This document shows, one piece after another, positions 42,261-56,189 of a DNA stretch of 64,000 bases. A model generated the notes under the pieces. The model did not search any database and was not told the origin of the DNA. It was given only the letters and a program-made list of their open reading frames with translations. The DNA is from Rhabdornis inornatus (taxonomy: Eukaryota > Chordata > Aves > Passeriformes > Rhabdornithidae), in NCBI GenBank assembly GCA_013397075.1, contig VWZS01010877.1:1476-65475 (forward strand), read 5' to 3'. The position numbers and the translations under genes were made by a program. Each line of letters begins with the position of its first letter. The stretch's first letter is position 1.

Positions 42261-45200
42261 TGTGCATGGCTGTACTGTTCTTTCTTAAGATATGTCAGCA
42301 TTGGTATCTACTTTTATAAGTGGACAGAAAATTCAGATTTGTTGAGATCACTGCTAAAAATCAAAGGAAAAAATATCTCCACTGAGCCTTAAAACAAGTA
42401 TAAGAAATTGATATTTCAAAAAACTGTAAGAGAATGAAGGAAAAATAGAACCTTTTTTCTGCCTCATCCTCTTATTCCAATTCCTAAAACCTGATCGGTT
42501 GGGTTGAACAGGTTTGGGTTAGACATCAAGGCCAGTACCAGCCAATACCAGCTCTGAGCAAGAGTGTAAGTCTTTGAGGTCACACTCTTGGAACAGCTAG
42601 AATGAAGGTTGTTGGTAAGGGGTCATTAATCTGGAGAGAAACTGCCTTTGAGAAATAATCTGGATTTTTAGAATGAAGTACAAGTTTATTTCTTTACTTT
42701 CAAAAATAAGAGGTGAATGACCAAGATTTTGAGATACAGAAAATTGTGAATAAATTAACAAATATATACATATATTTCAGACACAGATACTCTGGAAAGC
42801 TTTGTGAGATATAAGCATGTGTATGTGAAGAGTGCACTTACACATAAGAAAGGAGTTATGAAATGTGATAACACATTTTATAGGTAGCCTGGGCATGTAG
42901 ATAATGTTTCTTATTTGTTATAGCCAGACATGTTTGGAAAATGGCTGAAGTAATATATGAAAGTTTAGGTTGTGTTTGTGTCTCTGTATGTGCATACATT
43001 CCCCATACTTGTTTGTACTCAAGGTCAGAATAGAAGATCTAAGGTTACTACTGGCCTTTAAAAAATCTTTATGTGAAACTTACCTGGTTCAGGTAAAGAC
43101 CAAGACTTGTGTCCCTAGGAAAGAAGAACTGACTGTGTTTATGCCAGTAGGATGTGGATTTTACTTTATTTCTACTCATTCTGCAAAGTCTTTTGACTTT
43201 TGAAATGAAAGTATATGGGCAAAATGACATCTTGCACTTTTAAAAGTCCTTGACTAAATTATAGTGCAAGCCTGCTTTTCAGAGATCTTTGGACACACTT
43301 CTATTTCTCCAATGCAAAACAGTAGCCTGAGCAGTAGCCAAAATAATGTTCCTGTGAGACTGTTTCACTGAAAGTAGAGCCACTGCAGTATTGTAATGTA
43401 CTAACGTGAAATATTCATCAAGAACTGCTTCTGACTGTACAATTGATCTTCTAAGACTGCTTTGTGAAACACTAGAAAAATTGTCATTACCCTATGCAAT
43501 AATATTTCACCAGCCTAAGTCTGAATATCAACAGCAGTCAAAATGTTGTTTACTCTTCATAGTGTAGTAGCACTAGAAAACCTTATGCAGGTAGGATTTT
43601 ACCCAGGAGAAGACACCAATTTTAACAATTTCCAGTTGCAAAGTTAAAAAAAACTAGATGAAAAACTGTATTCCTTCTCATCACTGTACTCTAGGAAATC
43701 TTGATTCAAGGATCTTTTGTGAAGGACATGTCAAGCTCCTCAGGCTCTGCCATCTGCACATGAAACTGCTGGATGTGAATGTGAAGGTGGACAGCTGTGC
43801 ACTAAGGCTGATCTGAGCTATTCCCTATTTTTACTGAGCTAGAACTACTCAGGACCAGGCAGAAATGTGTAGCAGGACACTTTAAACATGTCCATCTATC
43901 TGCAATAATAGCTTTAGGCATTTTTAGTCCCTTTACTCTTCCTTTCAGAGAGTACTTCATCATTTATATTAACTTTAAATTTTTGGGCAGTCAGAGTTTC
44001 CATTAATAAGTTAATATATTTTTTAATTTGTAGAAATTTCAGCTTATTAGAACATGGTTTTTCTTATGTGCCTTTTACAAAGTTTAGCACTTATGGCTAA
44101 AGATCCATCTGTTTCTTGCAACAGTGGGTGCTGTTACAAAAAACACCACTCTTTCTAAGTATCTATTCTTAAAAAGAGGAGTAAATTAAAGGAAACAAAA
44201 AAAAATTTAAAAGCAGAATTGCTTCTAATGCTTTGTAGCATCATTTTCTTACTCTTTTGATGCTAAATCCCTAGGTTTTTACAGAAAAAAATCTATTAGA
44301 AAACAATATTAACAAAAATTAAGTGGTACAGCAAACTAAGATTGACATTGTTTGTCGCTTCTAGAAGGGACATGAAGTTTGTCCCTTCATAATTTGTCAC
44401 TGAGCTCAGCAGTAGGAGAAAGCATGTACATTAACTTGGGATGAAACAGGAAGGTACTAAAAAGGGGGGAAAAAAAGTAATTTTGTTTGATTTATAAGGA
44501 AGGGACAAAAGCCACTACAGATAAAAAAAAATATTGTGCAGGTGAAGTAGACTTTATGCACAGAACTTTTATAAGGCTGTTCTGCCTGAACACTAGTGTT
44601 AGGTATTTCTTTTCCGGTATCACACTGTTAAAGGTCTTCTCAGTGAACAGGAAGAAAGAAGATTTGGTTGCTCCTCCAAATTCCCACCATTTTCAGTACT
44701 TCCTGGCAGACTGTTTTGGTTTCTTTCATGTACAGTAACCTTAAGAAAACTAAGGTGCTGTTGAGGCATACTAAACAACATTTTTTTTTTTTTTACTGAA
44801 AAGTATTAAGAAACCTAAGGAGATTAATGAGATAAGCCCATTCATAATACGTATATTTTTATTGTGCAGATGAAACCAATACGTAATAAATGGTAAAATT
44901 GTAGTTCTGTTACTTTTAAATTAGGACATGAAACTCTTTGCCGTCAAATTTATATGTTTAATGAAACTAATCCATGTATTGCACAATTTTGCTGATTTTT
45001 GCCAATTTATTTTTAATTTATAGGCATTTTTAATTACATCTAGGACCTCTTTTTATACTCTCTGACATTAAAAAATACTGTTAAAATTAAATGAGCAGCA
45101 TTTTTATCTGTTCTTTTCAAACCACAGATGCTAGATTTGATTCTATTTCTTACACTGAAATTGAAATTCTATTTTAATATGCAGAACTACAGTCTAGGGA

Positions 45201-48200
45201 ATCATAAAATGCAGAGTGTTTTCATTAGATGATGGATCTGCACGTCTAGTTAACAGGAAAGCTGATTCATCAAACAGCAGTGATGACGATAGTGGTGCTA
45301 AAAAAGCCAATTGACCTCAAGAAGGAAGAAAGGATATACCTCTTTTGCACTATGTAATTATTTGCTTTTGTGTTAAACTCTAATTCTACCAATAAAACTT
45401 TACTTTAAAAGTGCAGCCATTTTTTATATATCAAGGTAATGATAAGGTTGAAGCATATATTTTTCATTAATTTATAGACTATTAGTTATGGAATTTTAAG
45501 GATTTGGTTTTGGTTTTGGGTTTTTTGCTTGGGTTTTTTTTTGAGTGGTCACTCACTTTGGTGTTTCTCTCAAAGCCTGTATAATTTATGGATTACCTTT
45601 TTTGAATAGTTTATTGCTGCTAAAAATGTAGTAAGTGGAGCTAGAAGAAAATAAATCAAGTAAAGCATACAGAGAACCCCAGATGCAAAATTACTCCTGC
45701 ATTTAGTGGGTAGTATTTTAGCAAAGCATTATGAATTAGGTAATGTTCTTACCTTGGTTTCACACTTGCATGAGATAGACAAGTTAATTGGCTTAGGGAA
45801 ACATTGCATTTCTCTACCAGAGACACTGACTGAATTCTTTTGTAAGTGTTAGTTTGGTTGGCATTTCTTGGAGTGTGGTGATGCAAAATAATCAACTGGA
45901 GCTTTCTCTTGTTTTCTGTATGAATTGATATCTTTGTCATGACACACAAGGAGCTGATCCTTGTGCCTTTGTATTGGGGGTACGTTTCTTCTTTCCATCA
46001 GAATATCTTAGTATGGCCATTATAAAGAGAGATCTAAAAGTATTTGCAAGGGAATTCATCTTAATTGCTGAATGGCAAGCAACAGCAAAAGAAAAAAAAT
46101 CCAAGAGGTTGAAAGTATTGCATGCAGAATGAATGCTTTTGCATTATATATATCTTTACATTTAATCTTTGTTAACGTCTAGATGTTCCCTGTAAAGTGC
46201 TAGGTGGTTCTTAATCTTTGGTTATGGTTCATTCCAGCAGCTCTAAAGAGCTGCTCAAAACTACGTTTCTGTTTAACAATCTAGTGTGTGTCTCCAGGAA
46301 GTTTTGCTGTTGCAAAAAGGTATAACAGAGCTTCAAGACAGAGCTTCAAGACAGAACTGGTGCTCATCTATGATTAATTTTGTCCAGAAATGCATAGCAG
46401 CCTGTTGGCAGGCAGAAGTGGCTGCTTATGTAGAGACCAGGGAGCGCTGCAATATCCAGAAACAGTGTTTATTGTAATCTTATGAATATCAGTGAGATAA
46501 CAGCTTTCATGTGCACACTCCACAGTGCAAATAAGTTCTCTGTGGTCTTCTGGGGGATTTGTTACGTGTGTGGGAGCAAGGGTCCTTAATTCATGCACCT
46601 AAGAGAGATGCATGGATGTGGTGAGTTCTACCTGGTGAATTGTCTCTCCATTGCTCTGTCACTCAGCTGCCCCCTTTTCCATACGTATTCCTATTGCCTT
46701 TTACTTTCACAGAGGCCAGACCCACCCTTTCACTGAAGGGTAACACATTCCATCTTTTTGTGTGTATCTCTGTTGAAGCACTTAGAGATGCGAGGCAAAG
46801 GCTGACTTAGATCTTTCCAGATTTCATGCTGATGGGTTTTTGGTTGGTTGGCTTTTTGGTTGTTTGGACTTATGTCCAAATGGATGCAATTATACAAGGA
46901 AGTATTATAGGGGTTGTGTCTGATTAATATCAGCTCTGCCTCAGGATCACAGCAGGAAAACATGGCTTCCCTTGCATCTTTAAATTTCTATTTGTTTGTT
47001 CTCTCATGAACAATTTTTCTGTCTTTAGACCTTCCCAACAGGCTTCTTCCTTCCTTACGAGAGCTCCTGTGCTCAAACTCCCATTTCCATTTCCTTATCT
47101 TATTTCTTGTGGGATGTCTGAAGAGCTATTTTCAAGAAACATTATTAAAGTATTTTTTTGAAGAATGTCAATGTATAATCCCATATAAAATAAAAATACT
47201 TGCAAGAGTTTAGAGATTCAGAAATAAGGTTTATAATGCCAGACTGGAAACCTGATCCTATATGACTACAAAAATAATCACTGTCAATATTTCAGAGTTT
47301 ATTTATTATTACTGCTTCTGATTTTTGTGTATCAAATGGAAATATTTGAGTTGCTGCGACTGAAAGTATTTGCATTAGCAATTAATCTGCAAGCATAATA
47401 AAATTAATATTTGCTTAGATTCTTCTTTTCGTTTTCATTTTAAAATTTAAAAATAAAATCTACGAACAAAATAATTTAGAAAAACTGAGACTAAGACTGG
47501 TTTCTTAAAGCTTTTTTGCTGCTCACGTTTATGAATTTTTCTTGTGGAATTGTATATTTTGGCCATATGAACGAATGAAGAGTAGCTGCTCTGCTTTAAT
47601 CAGAAGGTTTTTATCTCTGAGGACCTCCCAGCTCTTGGCTGGTCACAAGTTCTTTTGAATCTATGAATGCCAGTATTAGGTTGTTGTTGGAAGATGCTAA
47701 GTCTCTGGAAAGTACCAGCTGAACACACACAGTTACAAATTGCTGAACATAACAGTTCAAGAAAGATTTCATACTATAAGAAAAAGCAGTTTGGCAGTTT
47801 TGCTGTCAGAACTGTGGTGAGATGTCTTCACCCAGCAAATAGTGAAAATGTTGTAAACAAACAAATAAACAAATCTGATGTTTTCTTGCAGTAAGTCCTG
47901 TGCAGCAAAGTGGGTGAAGATATGTAAGCAGAAATCAGAGGAGCCTGGTGTCTACTTATGGGGATTATAAGAATGCATTGTATCACAACTCATACACTGA
48001 TGCCTTTATTCTGATGTTCCTTCTTTAAGCTGCTCAGAGCCTTCTTGTGACAGCAGCATCTCTCACATAGGACTTGGCTTTTGATACCACTGGAGCATAA
48101 TGCAAAGGTGTGACTTAGTAAAGCATGATTCTTCTCTACTGTTACCATTTTGTAAGTTCCCAAAGTCCCTTGAGGGCTTTTTATGTTTGAGGAGAACAAG

Positions 48201-51018
48201 AGAAATAGGGAAGCTATTTCTCTTGTAACTCCTGAGTGATGCATAGGTCCAGTTCAGTAAATTCAGTGCCAGTCACAGACTGTGGAAACACCTGTTGGGC
48301 ATGACCAGCAAGTGACCACACTGAGACAAGGGTTCACAGCAATGAACAGGAGACCTAACGTGACTGAGGAGCAGCTGAGCCCACTCTCCACAGTTCAGCT
48401 TCAGCCACATTCCCTGGCTCAGCTGCTGGAAAATCACAGAGATTACAAAAGGCTGCTGTCACCTCCTGCCTTGGGTCCACCTCTGGATTTGGCAATTCTT
48501 TGGTTCTTCCAGACAGTAAAATAGTAATCTGAAACTGATGGAGCTTGAGGGGATGTTGTTGGGTGAGCTGGCCATGACCTGCAGTGATGCTGGAGTTATG
48601 GGCAGAAGAGCTCTGTCGTGTGAGCTGACTTAACTGGAGAAGTTTTCATAAATCTCATGACCATTATGATGACCAAAAAAAAATTCTTTACTACATTTTG
48701 AATTATTGATATGCTTTTGTATTGATTTTGGTATTTTTCATGACAATTTATATTTGTGTTAAAGCACATTTTTACACAATGTTATCAGTACCCTTGATAT
48801 CAGATGAAATGGAAATTTAAAAAGTCCCTTCCTTCCACTGGAAACATGGTAAGGCATCATTAATTTATTCTAATGACAGGGAGATCAATTTCAGAATACT
48901 GATTTTTACCCGTCCACAAGCAATGGGAAAAATAGAATAAAAAAGAGTCAAGGGTAATGTATAATTAAAGGCACTTTTTTGGTTTAGTTGACAAATGTAA
49001 TTTGGTTTAAATTATTTATGGTAGTATTGCACATGGTAGTAGATTCATAAGCACTCTGTAGTATGATTTGTAAAAATAGAACTATACATTGCATTTAAAA
49101 TGAATTGTAGTAAATGTGGTACTTCATGAAAACACAGTGTTTTATATGTACCACTGGTGCATAGAACATTGCCTGTAGAATGTTGCAGTATCCTGTGTAG
49201 AGTTTAAATTTCTGTTTTCCATATTTTACAATTTTCACTCAACATTTCTGCCATACTTTTGAATTATGTTTCCTCTCCTTTGTTTTGCCTACCCCAGCAC
49301 GTAGAGTGAATTCATAAAAGCCTTTTAAAGGCTCTTTACCAATGAGGCTAGTCACTTTGGCGCACATTTGCCATCTGCTTTAGCTGTTTCTAAGTGACTA
49401 AAGAGTCTTCAACATCTTACTTTTTTTTCCTCAGGTGTAATGGCCAATAGCAACTAATGAATGTGAATTAAAAATATGTCAAATACAATGAATAATATAC
49501 AGAACTATGTGTGCATAAACACACCAAATAAACACCAAATTTGTATTTATGACAGATAATCAAACTGGGAGGTGCCCTGGACTTTAAAAAAAGTAGGTAT
49601 TTAGGTTTAAGTAACTTTATATAAATACAAAAAGCAGGACTCCAATGGCCAGTGAGAAGCCGCGTGCCAGTGATAATAAACTGGGGAAGTAGTTTCATTC
49701 TAGGCAGCATACTTCTTGTGTTAGTTAATGCTCATAAAGCACTGCTACATACCATGGAAGGTTATAGTTCTTGCTCCTTTTTAATCTTCCACTTACCTCA
49801 GCTGTTTCTTTTTTGCCTTGGATATTACCTGTGGAGTCACACATTTTGTTCAGAATTACTGTTCTAAAGCATATGAAACATAAGAGCTTATTTTTTTCTT
49901 CCTCTAATATAGTGAAAGCCTAAAATCTGTTAACTTTTTTTTGAGAGAAAAGTTATTGCAGGGAAATTTCCGTGAGAAGTGGATATACAAAAGCCATTCT
50001 AAAGTTTCTAGTTCCGGTTGTTTATGAAACAGGGACTAGGACCTGGAGCAGTGTAGAGGCATTGCTGTAATTTATGATGTGGCAGCTGAGAGCTAGGGGG
50101 GACTTATTTATTTGCCTATAGGACCCTAAATTGCAATCATTACCAAAATAAGACTGTCCACTTTCTTTTTCTTTTCCTGTGGGATTTTTATAGAGGTATG
50201 AATACTTTATGGTGAATTAATAACAGTGGAGTTCTTAGAAATTATTTGAATGAAAATCTCTTTTATGAATCTAGATGTGACTGACCAATAAACAATTATG
50301 TTTTACAGAAATGATACTGCAGGTGTTGCCTTTCAGTGGTATTTTCACATCTAAAAGTGCTGCTGATTGAGATCTGTGGGACAAAAGTAAGTTACTCGGA
50401 AACAATTGGGAAACATAGGGAACACAGTATTTCCTAGAATTGAGCAAATGAAAAACAAATTTTTGCTCAGCTATTCTTTAGAAATCTAGGGAGGTCAAAG
50501 TTATTTTCAAATTGATAAAAAAGAATATTGGAAGACTGTACATTTGGCACTTAAAAATCTATATTCTAATAGAAATTCACTACAGGAGATTTTTTTTTTT
50601 TTGCTTTCCTGAAAAGACCAAAAAATATACTCTAGAGTGTTTTGATAAAAACTCTTTTTCCTGGGAAAATCAAAGCACAAGAATCTGAGGCCAAAAAATG
50701 TGTAATGAATTCAGTAAAAAGAAAATACAGACCAATCTGACTCATTTGTGTCCTTGATCTATATTATAAGAATTTCACCGATGTTCACTGTACCATACAT
50801 TGCACTGAAAAACACCCAATGTGCTTTTGTAGTTGCCTCAGAGTAGAGGCAAATCCACCTTTATTACTAATAAATGCATTTACTTGGAAACAGTAAAGAG
50901 ATCTGCTAAATCAAACACGTAGCTAGAGAACAGACAAAGAAAACAAAGAAAAAAAATCCAATTATTTTATATTTGTTTTTGTAAACGGTTTTTCTGTCAA
51001 GGACTGTGAAGAAGAAAC
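42261..51018. other. AT-rich non-coding sequence
   Basis: Almost 9 kb with no recognisable gene or repeat family. Local oddities: a 13-bp tandem duplication (AGAGCTTCAAGAC twice) at 46328-46353 and a T/G-rich run with GGTTTT units at 45504-45541. Open frames are at most 84 codons and unremarkable. Confidence 0.5.
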
Positions 51019-51345
51019 CTTTCTTTCTTTCTTTCTTTCTCTCTCTCTTTCTCTTTCTTTCTTCCTTCCTTTCTTCCTTCTTTCTTCCTTCCTTTCTTCC
51101 TTCTTTCTTCCTTCCTTTCTTCCTTCTTTCTTCCTTCCTTTCTTCCTTCTTTCTTCCTTCCTTTCTTCCTTCTTTCTTCCTTCCTTTCTTCCTTCTTTCT
51201 TCCTTCCTTTCTTCCTTCTTTCTTCCTTCCTTTCTTCCTTCTTTCTTCCTTCCTTTCTTCCTTCTTTCTTCCTTCCTTTCTTCCTTTCTTTTTCTTCCTT
51301 TTCTTTCTTTTTCTTTCTTTTCTTTCTTTTCCTTTCTCCTGATTT
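51019..51345. repeat. Pyrimidine tract with a 23-bp higher-order repeat
   Basis: About 330 bp of pure C/T on the + strand. The centre (about 51060-51290) is roughly ten copies of a 23-bp unit of the form TTCC-TTCC-TTTC-TTCC-TTC-TTTC. A continuous + strand frame therefore translates with a 23-residue period. The flanks are simpler CTTT, CTCT and TTTTC runs. It is not a gene. Confidence 0.95.
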
Positions 51346-54300
51346 TTTAACTTGTTTCTCTCTGTCCTCTAAGGCTGGGAGCAGACAGTAAGCTATACAT
51401 TGCTGCTGAGATTTCTGCCAACAACCTTCTCCTGCAGCAAAGTGCAGCCTAGGTTTTGTTTGCGTATGATCTAAAATAACAACAACAATAAAAAGTCCGC
51501 AAATTGATTTTGTCCTGATTGTCTTGTAGTCGGTAATTGTTCAGTTTCTTTTTCTTGAAACTGATCCCCCAGCTGAGGAAAATGTCCCCTTCCTCTTCCC
51601 CCTAAAATTCTTAGGAATTTGTTGTATACTCAAAACCACAGCTGCAGACATAGTTCAAAGAGCAGAAGTGCTACAGCCTTCAGGCTTCCTATGGTTGCCG
51701 AACTTTTGGATTCTGGAAATTGCCCCAAACACAGCACCAAGCCCCCAGGGGGCTCAGAGGATGGTCCACACCTCTCAGTGAGGACTCTGATCACTTCAAC
51801 AACCCCTCTTTGAAACATCAGTGCATACTGCAGAGACAAAGTGCACAGAGCAGCCACAAAGGCAGTCAAAGTCCTTTAAATGCCAAGGTTTTATTCTTCA
51901 GGTTTGCTGCAGTGCAAAATTTGGGACATATAGAAGCAGTTAGTCTCATAAGAATATGAGTATTTGGACAGTTTGATTAAAAGCACCTTAAATGAATGGA
52001 GCTGCAGTGAGTTTTGGGAGGGCAGGTGAGTAGTCTGGCGCAGGCAGCAAACAGGTCTGGAGGCAGGACTGGCAGCTGGAAACCAAGGTCTGCCTGTACT
52101 ATCTGTGTCATCAGCACTGCTGGAAACCTCATGGGAAAACCTCACTGAATCTGCCTGACACAGAGCTTTGCTTATACATTAAGCTCCTCCTTTATTATCC
52201 CACTGTTCAGACTCTGACTCTTATATTTTTGGGAGTCACTGAAAATGACTAAATGAGGGAGATGGGGTCTTGTGAAAGTGATGCAGTGTTAAAGATAGAC
52301 AGTAAGGCATTATTTTCCTTTAAAAATGAGTGCTCATCAATATGCAAATATCTTAAGGCATACCTTATCCTATTTATCTCTGGGAGAAATAAAATACAAT
52401 TTTAGATAAACGCTTAAATATTGTCCGAATTATTTCAAATGGCGTTAGAGATATGTGCATTAGGAAAAAATAAGACGCCACAGATACATGCCTATTCTCA
52501 GATCTGTACCAACACCTTACTTTTGTTGTGGATTTTTTTTCTCTCAGTCTGTATCTCTCAGCCTTCAGGATATGCAGATATTTCTGCACCAATGTGGCAA
52601 GGAACCTAATTTGTGCAAACTCTATCTGCAGGTCAGTCTTTACATAGACTGTTTTAGTTATATATTAACATTTAATTTTCTCTTCATGCATATTTTCCCC
52701 AAAATGATTCTTCTAGTCACACCACACTCCCACCAGAATTTCTTCATGCTGTAACTGAAGTTGCTGATAGTCATAAGGATTAATTCAAGTTATGGTCTCA
52801 TTTGCCTCTCTCTAATTTGGTGTTTCTGATGTCCTTGAAGGGTGGCTAGGTGGGTCCTCGCACAGAATGTAAACAAAAAAATATTTATGGGCATCGCAGT
52901 GCCTCCTAAAATATGTTTGTCTATTATCTGTGCCATTTTGTCTGCACTAATTATGCATTGCTCATAAATCTGTGGCTTGAAAGCTGTGCCTTGCACTGCA
53001 TATTATGTGGATTAAAACTATTTGCACTTGACATTGGAGGCAGCAGAGGCTGATTATTTTAATAGGGTTGGGTCTCATATTATTGAAGCTGCAGCTTGAA
53101 TGTAGGTTTTCTCTGTGAGTCAGCAACAAATACAAGTGAATATGGAAGGGCTTAAATAAAGCCGTTGGAAAGAAATTATGTCAACATATATAGCATGCTT
53201 AGCATTATGCAGCTTCTCCCACTGGGAAATCAAAGTGAGACTTTGGCTAAATAAAACATATGTTATGGGTTTTACATGGCTCTATTTCAATGAAACCTTC
53301 ATTTTATTTTTGGCTATAACGCTGTGATTGAAGCTGATGTCAAAAAGAATGGCTTAATGCCAAATATTAGATGTTTGCTTAAAAACTTTGCTGAATTGGG
53401 TGTCCCTGAGACATTCTGCAGAGCTTCTGAATCCCAAAACAGCCCTAAATAAATCTACTCAGTCACAAAGACAATTTTTAATACAGCACACTATGTAGCA
53501 TTAGACTTGACATTTTTATTATGCATTATTGCTGAGATACAGTTGCTGTGGGAGGTGTAATTTAGAATTTTCCAACCTTTGCACATTCAAAAATCCCTGT
53601 CACAGCATTACGCTAATATGTTTGCAGTAATATTTCCTTGTTTTATTTATCTAAGTGTTGTATTATACATCCCTTTATAGAAAAAGTATCTAATAAACCC
53701 TATCCACATTACCCAATTATTTGGGTTTTTATGATGAGGGATGAATGTCATCTTTAATGATCGTATGCCTAATTAAATTGTTTGATTTACATTTTTTGGT
53801 GTTCTTATTTCATTCATTTTGAAATAAAATTTAAAAAAAACCTCAACAGTATTCGCTCTTTGCAATACTTATAAGCAAAATATTATAGTTAATTTCTTTT
53901 CAGAATTTGCTTGATCAGATAAGGAGGTACTTTCTGTCTTTTTATTCTGCATACTGAGAAAATGCAGCTGTTCAGATTTAACAGAAACAAGTCTGCATCC
54001 ATCACATCTTAAAATAACTTTCAGACATATGGCAGAGTGCATAAATAATTGATTTCATCAGGGCTTATGTCAGGGTACAACACAAACAGTTAAGGTACAT
54101 TTGGCTTGGACTAACAGATGTACATGGAAATAAATGGTATTACATAAATAGATGCATTTTTTCATATCCTGTTGACACTGCCATTGACTTTCTTATAGAG
54201 AAATTAGATCAATCAGGGCACTAGATGTTTGATAACAGCTTGAGACATTTGAATTTTGTCACAAACAAACTCTATCAAACAGTGACTTAATCAGTAGCAG

Positions 54301-55699
54301 AGAACAGAATGAATGTCCTTGAAAAACAGTGGTGCTGACTGATAATCATAGCACTACCAGACCTTCTGTGGGCTGACAACAGGCTTGCTGTGGCAGAGTC
54401 TTTGCTCATCAGCCTGCTTTGCTTGAAGCCTGCCTTGGCACATGCTGAAGAGATGTCCCAAGCACCCACGTGGCTCTGAGGCTTCACAGTGTGCGTGGCC
54501 CTTCACCAAGACAAAACTGAGAAGAGTCTGGCTGGGTGGAGGAACAAAGACAGAATTCAGCATAGAGAGGAGAAAACACTGAAACCAAAAACTGCTGCAG
54601 AAATCCTCTCCCTGCTTGTTTGACTTGTGGTTTGAACAGCAAGACCATCATTATCTCTGTACTGTCTCCTAAAATTACTTATTTGCTCAAAGGAGACATG
54701 CCTGGCAGTAGAGACACCCTGGCCCCTTGCTACCCTTTTCAATTGCAATATGTATTGCTGTATTTAATTTATATCAACGCTTCTTCTTTCTTGTTGTCAT
54801 TTAATCCCTGCAGCTGGAACTTGTGAGACTTCATTGCCATCCCCATTTGTGGACTGGGAACAAGCACACAGCTTTGGCTATGGACACAGTGAAAGGCCAG
54901 ATGCTGCCCTTTGTCATGGCAGCAGACTAGGCAAGCTGGAAAGGAAAACCTACCTTTTTCTCAGGAATAGGTGTAAGCTTACCAGTCTGGGTGTCTCACA
55001 GTGTTGAGCTTTAAGTCAGAAAAATTCAGACATGGAAATACATGTTACTGGTTAGAAAAGTGGAGGTAGAGTCCAAATTAAACTCACATCCAGCATAAAA
55101 AAAATGAACATTTTTCAATTTTATTTCTGTCTCATTTTTTCTCCTCTTACCTGAAGAGGATATTTTTAAAAAATCATAAAATATGTACAATTAGAGGAGA
55201 AACTTATATTTTGGGGCAAAGCAGCCTGCTCAATAAATTCTTGACAGACAGACTTTTAGCTAAAAATTTCAAATTCCACAAGCAACATATTCTGATTTAT
55301 CTCAAATATGATAAAAACAATTGTATATAAGATGAAGTTCATAGCATACAACTATTTCTATCATTTACCCTCTCCAAACATCAATAGTATCGATGTTTTG
55401 TTGAACGTTGAAGAAAACAGCAGAATTCATCTCCAAGTTCAGCCTTTCTATATGGAAATGGGTACATTCTACATGGCTACATTTTCTAAAAGGAGAGTTA
55501 TTTATAAAAGCATTTTAAAGAAAGCTGGCTAGGATTTGAATGACTATAAATGTTTATTTTCTTCCCAAAATACTGGCTGCAGAAACAATACCTGTTTAAA
55601 AGTATGTATTTATGTCATATGGTTCCACATTATTTATTTAATTTAATGGTAGTGGCAAGCCATATCAGTTCTCTTTGGTTTTTGGCTTCTAACAACCTT
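51346..55699. other. Non-coding sequence, possibly containing conserved elements
   Basis: No gene or repeat family recognised. The interval 52300-54200 has few low-complexity runs and several homeodomain-like TAATTA/TAATGA and octamer ATGCAAAT (52342-52349) motifs. This is the texture often seen in conserved non-coding DNA of gene deserts, but I cannot test conservation here. Confidence 0.35.
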
Positions 55700-55892
55700 G
55701 TGTGAATTCATAAAATCATGAAATCATGGAATGCTTTGTTAGAAGTGACATCAAAATTGTGTGTTTCCAGCCCCCCTGCTGTAGGCAGGAACACCTTCAA
55801 CTAGACCAGGTTTTTCAGAGCTTATATCCAGTCTGACCTTGAACATTTTCAGGGATGGGACATACAGAGCTTCTCTGTGCAACCTGTGCCAA
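55700..55892 (-). mobile_element. CR1 LINE 3'-end fragment (antisense)
   Basis: On the + strand CATAAAATCATGAAATCATGG is followed by CAGCCCCCCTGCTGTAGGCA, CACCTTCAACTAGACCAGG and GAGCTTCTCTGTGCAACCTG. This is the antisense of the CR1 3' UTR and terminal ATTCTATGATTC-type repeat. Confidence 0.88.
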
Positions 55893-55985
55893 GAGATGTC
55901 TGGGTGGCTGAAGCCCCCTGGCAGGACAAGGGCCTGCAAGTGCAACTCCTCCTGTCACTGAAGCAGGAAATTCATCACCAGAGAA
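55893..55985 (-). mobile_element. CR1 LINE fragment, upstream coding part (antisense), abutting a 3' end
   Basis: GTCTGGGTGGCTGAAGCCCC, CAGGACAAGGGCCTGCAAG and CACTGAAGCAGGAAATTCATC resemble the antisense of the CR1 endonuclease-to-RT region. That region normally lies more than 2 kb from the 3' UTR piece directly to its left. The junction implies an internal deletion or a nested insertion. Confidence 0.55.
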
Positions 55986-56189
55986 TGGGTATTATGTAAG
56001 GCAGTGTGTCAGATAGCAGGAAATCACACAGCTGTGGAGCTGTCTTCCTTTTGCAGTCATGGCAGGATAGAGCCATGGAGATTGACAAGGACCTTGCTTC
56101 CTGTGCCATTGAGGCTTGAACATGTCTGAGGATGGAGATTCCACAAACTCTCTGGAGCCTCCCTCATTGCCCTGTACCCACTTTAGACC

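Noticed and set aside
51006..51350. 114-codon Phe/Leu/Ser/Pro frame with a 23-residue period
   Set aside because: It is the translation of the pyrimidine tandem repeat.
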